DNA of 14,271 nt from Monoraphidium neglectum. Its lineage: Eukaryota; Chlorophyta; Chlorophyceae; Sphaeropleales; Selenastraceae. Of this stretch, positions 1 to 9,658 are shown in pieces. The stretch lies in the NCBI RefSeq assembly GCF_000611645.1, contig NW_014012811.1, positions 1 through 14,271 of the forward strand, read 5' to 3'. Below the pieces are notes generated by a model. The model had not been told where the DNA came from. It worked only from the letters and a program-made list of their open reading frames with translations, and made no database searches. Position numbers and translations under genes: made by a program. How positions within the stretch are numbered: position 1 is the stretch's first letter; the number at the start of each line of letters is the position of its first letter.

Positions 1-315
1 GCTCCAAACCTGACTGCGTGCTGTCGCATTGACTCGGCTTTGCCCAAGCTGTGGTGCTGTTCTAGCAGGGTCCACACGCGTAGCGCAGAGCGGGCGTGGC
101 CGCGCGAGCGCAACACCCCGACGGCAGCCATCTGAAGGGGGCTTGAGCATGGGGGTCACCGTATTGAGTAAAGCGCGGTGCTGTGCAGGCTTGAATGGGC
201 AGGCCTTGGGTTGAACCATCGAACCGACAACAAGGCGCGACCTGGGCTCGCCTTCACCCCTGAACGCTGTCATGACAACCCGGCGGCTCACCCCACCCCC
301 AAAACACGCTGACAG
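1..315 (+). other. Intron of the phosphoglycerate kinase gene (3' part)
   Basis: This stretch precedes the first recognisable kinase exon and ends in a CAG acceptor at 313-315. The next exon opens with the last base of a glycine codon, so the preceding exon must end in GG. I searched all three forward frames for the conserved kinase segment that should come next upstream (the one ending just before GGGM) and did not find it. The intron therefore seems to extend beyond the left edge. No other gene, repeat or RNA was recognised here. Confidence 0.6.
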
Positions 316-2129
316 TGGCGGCATGGTGTTCACCTTCTACAAGGCCCGCGGCTACAGCGTCGGCAGCTCTCTGGTGGAGGAGGAGCAGTGAGTGGCGCTG
401 TGGCTGATTGTGGGTGATATGGCATGCGTGATCTGCCGCACGCGATCTTACATGTGTGATCTGATGCGTGTGATACGGCGCATCTGTAGGGCTCAAGGCT
501 GCCGCCAACTGTTCCCGCGGGCGACCTCACACTCGTATGCGCACTCATATGCTCACAAACATGTGCATGCATGCATGCATGCATGCATGCGATGCATGCA
601 TGCGATGCATGCATGTTTGCACACAAAAAGGCACGCGTGCTCACGCGTGCACCCTTGCAGTGCAGCGTTTGTGCACTCAACGCACACGCGCTCATGCATA
701 TGGTCGCTTCGGCCTGACCCCACCACTTGCGCCGCCCCCTGCAGGCTCGACCTGGCCACCAAGCTGGAGGCCCTTGCCAAGGAGAAGGTGCGCGTTTGAC
801 CAAACTTGACCGACGTATGACCAAAGTTTGACCAAGCCTGACCAGAGCTCTGTCGGGGCGGCGGGCAACCGTCGCGCTGGAGGGAAGATGCCTGGAAGGA
901 TTCCTGCGATTCCACCCCAGGCCACGATGATCTGGACATGCTTGCAAATGGCGAACTCATGTCTCTCATCATCACTCATCCTTAACCACCCGCGCAATCA
1001 TACCCCCGCGGCACCAGGGCGTCGAGCTGCTGCTGCCCACTGATGTGGTGATCGCCGACAAGTTCGCCCCCGACGCCAACACCCAGATCGTCGCCGCCGA
1101 CGCCATCCCCGACGGCTGGATGGTGGGTTTGCGTCCTTTTTATCAGCCCCGTGTCGCCGCGCTCGCTGCCGCTGCCGCTCGCCGCGGGGCATTACGCTCG
1201 CCTGCTGGCGCGGCTGGGCGGCTGGGCGGCTGGCTTGTCATCCTAGCTCGCATCACGGCGAACCAAACCCAAGAGCAAATCATACCGGAGCAACTCGGAG
1301 GAGTCGAACCCGCAACCTCTTGATCGTCGTCATGCCCCTGTTTGCACCCAAATCACACCCGCCAGGGCCTGGACATCGGCCCGGACAGCATCAAGCTGTT
1401 CCAGGACGCCCTGGCCGACACCAAGACCGTCGTCTGGAACGGCCCCATGGGCGTGTTCGAGTTCGACGCCTTCGCCAAGGGTACCATCGTGGGTGTCGCC
1501 CGCTGTGTGTTTTGTCCGACGACCCCGTATGCTTATTGTGGAGGCCAGGCGGCCGCGCATTTCAAGCATGCTGAGAGTGTTGGCGGGGAAAAGATTCCGC
1601 GCACGACAGACAGCCAGGCGCTGCCAGGGCAGCCAAGCAAATGAGTTGAACTCCGCCGCGCGACCGCCCCGCGCAGGCCATCGCCGACACGCTGGCCGAG
1701 ATCACCCCCAAGGGCGCCATCACCATCATCGGCGGCGGAGACAGCGTGGCGGCCGTGGAGAAGGCCGGCGTTGCCTCCAAGATGAGCCACATCTCCACCG
1801 GCGGTGAGCTCTCCCTTGTGTTGGCATTTTGCGGTATGCCGCTGGTCGCAAAAGATTGGGGCTCACTCCTCACAGCCGGCCGGCTGCCGGTCAGTTGTGC
1901 CCTGGGAGGACAGCCCCTGCCCTGAAACAACAGCCTGTTGCGCAGCAGACAGGGCCCCCGTGGCTCGCATCGACAAATCCGTCACCCCCACTCCTCGACC
2001 CTGACCCCAACCGACCCAACCCAACCCAACCGATTCTCCAACCGACGCGTGCGAACGCCAGGTGGCGCCTCCCTTGAGCTGCTGGAGGGCCGCGTGCTGC
2101 CCGGCGTGGCCGCCCTGGACGAGAAGTAG
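316..2129 (+). CDS. PGK: Phosphoglycerate kinase, plastid type, C-terminal part (six exons, 5' end outside window)
   Basis: The enzyme transfers phosphate between 1,3-bisphosphoglycerate and ADP. In the chloroplast it runs toward 1,3-bisphosphoglycerate in the Calvin cycle. Exons as I read them are 316-387, 745-787, 1018-1122, 1366-1488, 1677-1803 and 2062-2129, with stop TAG at 2127-2129. Together they give 178 residues in one unbroken frame, about the C-terminal 40-45% of a typical kinase of roughly 400 residues. Visible family motifs in order are [10 protein letters not shown], the [13 protein letters not shown] block, [19 protein letters not shown] (its Glu contacts the nucleotide ribose in known structures), [13 protein letters not shown] (phosphate and metal contact) and [16 protein letters not shown]. 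This is the nucleotide-binding domain; the phosphoglycerate-binding N-terminal domain and any transit peptide lie outside. All donors are GT (GTGAGT, GTGCGC, GTGGGT twice, GTGAGC) and all acceptors are AG. The ending ALDEK followed by TAG matches the family end, so TAG is a true stop here. The plastid assignment rests on resemblance to green-algal plastid sequences from memory. Confidence 0.94.
564..615. repeat. Interrupted GCAT microsatellite in a PGK intron
   Basis: A run of GCAT units fills this part of the intron at 388-744. Two GCGATGC interruptions, near 590 and 603, split it into three blocks. The unit is self-complementary, so either strand can fold back. It is a simple-sequence expansion with no coding role. 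Flanking DNA at 535-560 and 616-700 is also rich in CA, TG and CG steps. Confidence 0.9.
797..843 (+). repeat. Five TGACC repeats spaced 10-11 bases apart
   Basis: TGACC starts at 797, 807, 818, 829 and 839, a spacing of 10, 11, 11 and 10 bases. Most units continue as TGACCAA or TTGACCAA. The cluster begins nine bases after the GTGCGC donor at 788 in a PGK intron. It may be a decayed minisatellite or a cluster of protein sites on one face of the helix. The TTGAC core resembles a W-box, but binding is not shown by sequence. Confidence 0.7.
1287..1326 (-). other. tRNA-like 3' half fragment (B-box) in a PGK intron
   Basis: Read on the minus strand, 1300-1310 gives GGTTCGACTCC, a perfect match to the RNA polymerase III internal B-box (GGTTCGANNCC). 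It is preceded by AGAGGTTGCG, which resembles a tRNA variable loop and T-stem. The T-stem pairs at four of five positions, counting one G-T. I found no matching 5' acceptor strand, D-arm A-box or closing anticodon stem upstream. It is at best a tRNA or SINE remnant, not an intact tRNA gene, and could be chance. Confidence 0.3.
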
Positions 2130-3402
2130 GCGGTTACAGGGGGTTATTGGCGGTTGGTCACGGTTGGTCACTTGCAGTTGCAGTCGGATTTCGACAATCC
2201 GTGGAACCCGGCAATAGCGCCGGCCCACCACCTCACCTCAATTTTGCGGAGCCTATCAGAACCAAAACCAGACGCAGCGAGTGAGTTTCTTTCGGGGCAC
2301 CAGGGGCGTCCAAGGAGGGGCAGCCAGAGAGCTCTTTGACAGAGATCAAATCCGAGCGCGTGTGCGCATGACAGGTGGACCCGCGAATTCATGCGGCATG
2401 TGACGGATTTGCTAGTCGCCCACGCATCAATCACATGGGCCCCGTCCATTTGCGTTGTTCCGAGGCTGCTGCATCCTGCTACGCACTGCGGCTTACGACG
2501 CGGACGCGCCCCCTGCTTCCGCGGGGCAGGTCGTATGTTGTTGCGCTGTGCCCTGCAGAGGCGCTGCATGCTGTACGCGCACGCCCGCGCAGTCACTGCT
2601 GTTGGTAGAAATTTAACTGCCACCAGACAGATGCCAACCCCAGAGCAATTGAAAGCCGCACACCAAAGGACACACTGGGGTACTCAAGATCACAAGGTGC
2701 AGCCCTGTCATGCCTCATGGTGTCAGCACGCTTTGCCCCTCTGAAGTGCCCGACGGCAGCATCATCCGTTCCTCCGGAGTTTGCGGAATGTTTGTAGCGG
2801 CGAGTCCTGCTGAAAACGGTGTTGCAGCACGTCATCCTATCGTTGCAGGAGGGTCCTACCGAACCAGCGCCTCCAAAACCCCCCGAGCACAATTCGCCAA
2901 CAGCCAGGCCCCTGTGCCAGCGCCGCCTGCAGTCAGCAAAGTGGGGCGGGGCTGTCGGTGCCACAAGGACGGCCGAAACCTGAGCTGGGATGTTGATCGT
3001 GATGCAGACATGAAAATGCGCGCACAGCCGGTGTTGGGGCAGCTGGTCCACAACATGGGCCAGGGCCCAGACAATGCCGGGCGCACGAAAGGCTGACGTA
3101 CGACGGGCGGCCAGCAGGGGTGTGGTCGAGGCACGGTTTGGACTCGGGTGGTCCCAGAGCGCTGTGCTGACGGGGGCTTCGTGCAAGGGGGTTTCGTCCC
3201 TGTTGCATGCTGCACTCTCGCAACAGGCCGGCCGCCAGACTCGTGCCGCTCTGAAACCCGTGATTGAAAGAGTTGCACAGGCCAGGGTGGCGCGCACGTC
3301 TGCTTCTAGCAGGGGTGTCGTCGTACATATCGAAGCTCCTGTGCACGTGCCAGAACCCAACAGCGCTTGCAGCTCCCTGCCTACCAGCAGCCTGATAATC
3401 CG

Positions 3403-3436
3403 TATCATATGATATGATGCCAGGCTTCAGGCCTGG
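3403..3436. repeat. Palindrome followed by a hairpin
   Basis: A perfect 12-base palindrome, TATCATATGATA, lies at 3403-3414. Six bases on, CCAGGC at 3420-3425 and GCCTGG at 3431-3436 form a stem around a five-base loop. The pair sits in the spacer between PGK and prefoldin, about 40 bases before a TGTAA. It could be a transcript-end structure or chance. Confidence 0.5.
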
Positions 3437-3476
3437 TTATGAAACGCCAATGCCTGTTCACGGTGAAAGGGCGAGA

Positions 3477-3481
3477 TGTAA
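3477..3481 (+). terminator. Candidate TGTAA polyadenylation signal for PGK
   Basis: TGTAA is the usual polyadenylation signal of many chlorophyte nuclear genes. This is the first + strand copy I found after the PGK stop. It would imply a 3' UTR of about 1.35 kb, which is long, so a variant signal nearer the gene may be used instead. Confidence 0.25.
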
Positions 3482-3704
3482 AGCACCACCGGTACGATAG
3501 CTGCTGTGACCCTCATGCCGCAGTCCAGTGACGAAGCTCCGTGAGTGCATACTGCAGTGTTCGTGCACTGACCTTTGTTATCATCAAACTTGCATCGCTC
3601 CTGCGAGCCCCCAAACTACACGCCAGATCAACGAGATCACCGCGCGGGCTACTTGTCCGCGTGCACCCGCCTTTTCCTGTGATCATTGCATTCAAACACA
3701 GCAG

Positions 3705-3715
3705 TAAAATATTTT
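3705..3715 (+). promoter_or_regulatory. AT-rich, TATA-like element before the prefoldin gene
   Basis: The sequence TAAAATATTTT stands out in GC-rich surroundings about 140 bases before the prefoldin ATG. Position and composition fit a TATA-like core promoter element. This is inference only. Confidence 0.3.
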
Positions 3716-3854
3716 GAACTCCCGCAGACCTGCAGCTGTCGGTGCCGCAGCTGCCGCAAGTCTTCGCTTGCGCCTGTGGCGCATCACCACCAGCAGCACA
3801 CCAGCACGCTCGCCGCAGCCGCCCCAGCAGCAGGCAGCAGCAGCGGCAGGCGCC

Positions 3855-5278
3855 ATGACCGGCGAGAGTAGCTCAGGGCGCGCCGCGGAGATCGCCAAGT
3901 CGGTGTTCATAGAGGACGTGGATGCGTACATGCAGGGCAAGCAGGTGGAGAACGTCCTCGTAGAGCTGCAGGAGAGGCTGCGGCGGCTGCGCGGCTACGA
4001 GGCCCAGGCGAGCAATCCAGGCGGCCTTGTTTGATCCCACACGCCTGAACGCCATCGACCCTTGCTTAGAAATCAAGCGTGCTTTGCTCGCTGCCATCGC
4101 CGCCCCGGCCGCTGCCTGGTGTGGTGCAGGCGCTGCGCCGCGTGCGCAAACCCCGCCGCTCCTTCCTAAGCTGCAGCTGTATGTGACAGCCTCCATCCGT
4201 ATCCCAAACTTGGGATCACTCTTCTCTTATCCACAGATTCCAGCAGCCCGAGCAGTCCAATCGATCAAAACGTCAAAGCACCATTACAACAATGCTCGCA
4301 ACACTCCACCGCAGGTCCTCCAGAACCGCAAGCGGTTGCTTGAGAAGCTGCCCGAGATCAAAAAGTCCCTGGAGGCCGTCGGCGCGCTGCTGGCAAAGAA
4401 GGACTCGGGTGAGCGGGCCACGAGCAGCGCAGCGCCCTGCTGCCCTGTTGCCAGCAACAGAGCCAGCTGCGGTCGTGCGCCGCGCGCCGCACGACAGGGC
4501 GATGCAAACGCAAGGCGCCCGTCCGGCGGCTTGCCTTGTCAGGGCCCGCAGCAGTGTGCGCGATCGCAATCTATAAGGCCAGGAGCCTACCAGCTCAGGC
4601 ACAATAGAAGATAGAGGCGGCCTGTCCTGGAGGCGCGCTCTCGCATCTCTCTTATGTCCCTCGCCTCCACTTGGCGATTGGTGTCACCTCAGGTGACGTC
4701 ATCTCGGCTGACTTTGAGCTCACGGACGGCATCTACGCCAAGGCCCACCTCCAGGTCGGCCGCGTCAGACGCGAGCGCCCGGCCGGACGCTCCACCCTAG
4801 TTGTTGAGCGCGGCCAGCACGTGGGCACCGCAGCCGTGCGCCACTAGGCTTGGTTGCTGCGGTCCGAGAGGCCGCTGGTTTGGGCTTCTCGCCCTCCAAA
4901 TTCCCAACGCCGCGGAACTGTATGTGCTTCGTGGGATCCGCACGCCGCTGGACCCCCGGCCGCACGTGTGTGGTCTTGAAGTGCGTCCGTAAAACAGCTG
5001 AATTCCCGCAACGGCCCCCGCAACGCGACATGAACTGGCAACAGGACGTGGAGAGTGTGGGGCTGTGGCTGGGGGCGGGGGTGATGTGTGAGTATCCCCT
5101 TGAGGAGGCCCAGGCCCTGCTTGAAGCCAACAAGGCTGCCTGCGAGGCCAACCTCGGAACGGCCGTCGACAACCTCGGACTGCTCAAGGACAGCATCACC
5201 GTCACAGAGGTCAACACGGCGCGCGTTTTCAACTGGGATGTGGAGCGGCGGCGCGGGCTCAAGGGCGGGGAGCGATGA
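3855..5278 (+). CDS. PFD3: Prefoldin subunit 3 (VBP1-like), four exons, complete
   Basis: This is an alpha-type subunit of the hexameric cytosolic prefoldin chaperone, which passes unfolded actin and tubulin to the CCT chaperonin. Exons are 3855-4007, 4315-4408, 4693-4754 and 5045-5278 (stop TGA), giving 180 residues, the usual family length. Conserved parts are VFIEDVDAYM (17-26), the N-terminal helix QERLRRLRGYEAQ continuing as VLQNRKRLLEKLPEIKKSLE (39-71), the middle hairpins with ADFELTDGIYAKA and VGLWLGAGVMCEY, and the C-terminal helix ending TEVNTARVFNWDVERR. Two coiled-coil helices flank a beta-hairpin core, as expected for an alpha subunit. ATG 3855 is the first ATG in its frame and has a good context (GCGCC before ATG). 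An upstream open stretch has no ATG. Introns 2 and 3 have GT-AG ends (GTGAGC and GTCGGC donors); intron 1 seems to be GC-AG. A GTGAGT inside exon 4 near 5086 is not used, because the conserved protein reads through it. Confidence 0.92.
4008..4314 (+). other. Intron 1 of prefoldin subunit 3, apparent GC-AG intron
   Basis: The exon end CAG is followed by GCGAGC at 4008, which is the common GTGAGC donor with T changed to C. The acceptor is CCGCAG at 4309-4314. This junction keeps phase 0. It also makes the segment from QERL to the LPEI motif 28 residues, the same as I recall for the plant orthologue. The nearest GT in phase, at 4029, would add seven residues (ASNPGGL) in the middle of a coiled-coil helix. 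Confidence 0.65.
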
Positions 5279-5332
5279 GGGGAGGGGTTGCAGGCGCGCA
5301 GCAGGCGGCGGCCGCAGCGGCGGTGCGGCGGT

Positions 5333-5357
5333 GGGGCGGGGCAGTGGGGCAGCGGGG
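5333..5357 (+). promoter_or_regulatory. Four-tetrad G-quadruplex motif in the prefoldin 3' UTR
   Basis: Four runs of four G (5333-5336, 5338-5341, 5346-5349 and 5354-5357) are separated by loops of 1, 4 and 4 bases. The motif starts 55 bases after the prefoldin stop and is on the sense strand, so it could fold in DNA and in the mRNA. Its role is unknown. Confidence 0.75.
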
Positions 5358-5821
5358 CGGCGGAGCGGGTGGGCGCCTGCACGTCACAGCTCGAGGGAGC
5401 ACGGAGCGTGTGGCAGCATTGCGATTGCATGACAGATGCTGCAGAGTCAGGTCTCTTTTGGGGGGGGGGGGCGCTGGCTTGTTGTGGGTCGGTACGGTTG
5501 GAAGCTATGCAAGCCCCATGCCAGCACTAAGCGACCGCGTCTCTGCCGACTGCCTGTCTTCTTGGAATTTGCGGCCATGTAGGAGCCGAATTGTTGTCAA
5601 GACGTGCCAGCCACGCCCGCAAGGCGGTCCCGCCCCAGTAGCCAACCATGCTTGCTGGGTAGGCTGCTGTCTCACAGCCTGCAATGCCACGGAAAAGCGC
5701 GGGTGTTGTGACTCAGCAGCCGCCAGTACTTGGATGGCTGGTAAGCAAAGAGAAGCAGTGGGCGTATCGAGATGCCCAGACAGCATGTGGATGTCAGTAC
5801 AGTGGTTTGCGACCTCACATT

Positions 5822-5826
5822 TGTAA
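5822..5826 (+). terminator. Candidate TGTAA polyadenylation signal for prefoldin
   Basis: This is the first + strand TGTAA I found after the prefoldin stop, implying a 3' UTR of about 550 bases, which is plausible for a green alga. It is not supported by transcript data. Confidence 0.4.
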
Positions 5827-6861
5827 GTCGCCATCGCAAACGTCAGCGGTAGTGTTTGCGACGTCGCCAAACGCCGCAACTTTGGCGTCCATGAATTTTC
5901 TCTGCTGGTGTGCTGTGCAACGGCTGGAGCCTGGAGGACCCTGGGCGAAGCCCTGGGGCCATATAAGTGGGAGCCTGCAGGGATCTACTACCACCGGAGG
6001 TGGGGTAGCTGCCCGGCAGGTGGCTGTGGGGACTGGTGGTCGCAGCCTTAAATCCCTTCAAGGGAACGACTCGATATCTGTGACGACCAGCACAAGGGCG
6101 AAGGTGCGGTTGGTGTGCAGGCGACTGTCATGGGCAGCCGACTTAGTCACTAAACGAGCCACCGGCACCACGCGGCTGCTGCCCAACTGCATGGACACAG
6201 CCACGTCCCTACGAGCGTGTCTTGAGGGATCGCCGGCTGCCCCTCTTAGATGCCATCCACCATGCTTAAACGGCTGTTGCATGACTGCCCCCGTATCTTT
6301 GCTCATAGAAAAATCAAGCTCGACTGAACAGATTGGACCCCCCATCCCACTGGGAGGAAAGTCTTTGAGCGACACACCAGCAGAGCACAAGCCACCCAAG
6401 GCGAAGTGCTCCACAACCTCAACTGGCCTTCATATTTCATGCTTGGTGGCTGCTTTCACTTCTCGGGTGCTTACCCATGTGTGTGCCTGGGAGGTCGTCT
6501 AGGTGGGTGTTGGGTGGCCCCTGGCATGCATGCACCACCCGTCAGCCAGGGCCGGCCCGAAGCAGCAACAAGCTCTACCGGTTGCTGGCGGCGCCGCTTC
6601 ATATGTCCACTTGCGTTGTAGACCTGCGTGTGTCCTCTGGCAGTTCCACCATACCTGTGCAACACTGATCGCATACCAGAATTTTAAACCCTTCACGATC
6701 TCTAAATTTTACAACATCGTACAGTTTACATATACCGAGACACATCAGAGCGACGTGTCACTGCGTGATGGTAATTGAATGGCTTTCATCTAGTACCATC
6801 TGGTTGCAGTGCGTATCAGGGGCAGCGATTGTGTAGGATTGCTGCACGCAACAGTGCCAGC

Positions 6862-9039
<2,178 letters not shown>

Positions 9040-9658
9040 AACGGCGGCCCTACCACCATAGTGTTGTGTGGAAGAGCCAGGGCTCCCAAGTGCCCGCAGG
9101 AGTCGAGTGTTGCGGCACTGCACAGTAAGACATTAGCCTGCTCCCTGCTGAGTGTTTAGAACGTCAAAGTTGGTTGGTTGCAATGTTGACTTATTAAGCA
9201 GTCCATGTATTGTGAAGATCAAAGCTGGGTGATGGCTGGTGATCACCTCTTGGGTGGAGGAGCTGCTCCATTGATCAAAACGGTGCCTGGTCCCGACTTG
9301 CTCATGCTTGCAACAGTGCAGGGGGTGGGCGTGCAGTTTGAGATATGCCATGCATTGCAGACATCAATATCATAGTAGAAAATCGCCAACAAAAGCGATC
9401 TGAATGATCTTGTGTGCCTGTGGTGAAGCAGTCGGCAGGTTGCAAAGTCGTTCCGTACTCTCGCTCGGACGACCAAGTGGCTGTCAAAGTCCTTCATACG
9501 CCGATCTTTCCTCTAAGCCGTGAGTCCTCGGCGTAAACTGTCTGTTTTCGAAGTGTCCAAGGGTTCTGCTGGCTCGGAGCCATTTCAAGTACCGTTTCGT
9601 TGTCTTGAATCTCTACACACAGCAGCGCTGCTCCGTGGTGGCCAGAAGAGAAGCGTCT
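9040..9658. other. Spacer between paralogues A and B
   Basis: No gene is seen. It should hold the 3' UTR of A and the promoter and 5' UTR of B. The first part resembles DNA after B, and the second part resembles DNA before C. AGTGTCCAAGGGTT at 9552-9565 lies 107 bases before the ATG of B; its partner AGTGTCCGAGGGTT at 12579-12592 lies 108 bases before the ATG of C. Both are followed by TTTCAAG, ACCGTTTC and CTACACACAGC, a likely conserved core promoter or leader. A lacks this block. Confidence 0.6.

Larger units (their letters stand above)
2130..3854. other. Spacer: PGK 3' flank and prefoldin 5' flank
   Basis: No gene is recognised on either strand. Long open frames occur, the longest on the minus strand at 2593-3408. 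Their translations are rich in Cys, His, Trp and Arg without motif or repeated pattern, as expected of chance frames in GC-rich DNA. The left part should hold the PGK 3' UTR. CGGTTGGTCA is repeated directly at 2150-2170. The right part, about 3700-3854, has an AT-rich patch at 3705-3715 and then CAG/CCG-rich DNA, which is probably the prefoldin core promoter and 5' UTR. Confidence 0.6.
5279..6861. other. Prefoldin 3' UTR and spacer before the tandem array
   Basis: No further gene is recognised. A 272-codon open stretch on the + strand (5684-6502) and a 118-codon one on the minus strand (6058-6414) show no motif, domain or convincing codon pattern. The left end is G-rich with a quadruplex motif at 5333-5357 and a run of twelve G at 5460-5471. 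A TATAAG at 5962-5967 has no gene in a sensible position after it. An AT-rich patch at about 6680-6740, containing TTTACATATACC at 6724-6735, may belong to the promoter region of paralogue A. Confidence 0.55.

Noticed and set aside
564..615. CRISPR-like or other repeat array
   Set aside because: The units are four bases long with no spacers; this is a microsatellite in a eukaryotic intron.
2593..3408. 271-codon open frame on the minus strand
   Set aside because: No motif, domain or repeated pattern; its composition (many Cys, His, Trp and Arg) fits a chance frame in GC-rich spacer.
3714..3854. N-terminal extension of prefoldin that looks like a transit peptide
   Set aside because: The in-frame stretch has no ATG before 3855 and prefoldin is cytosolic; it is more likely 5' UTR.
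5962..5967. TATAAG as the promoter of a hidden gene
   Set aside because: No recognisable coding exon follows before paralogue A, about 900 bases away.
5684..6502. 272-codon open frame on the + strand after prefoldin
   Set aside because: It starts within the likely prefoldin 3' UTR, contains a TGTAA, and shows no recognisable domain or splice context.
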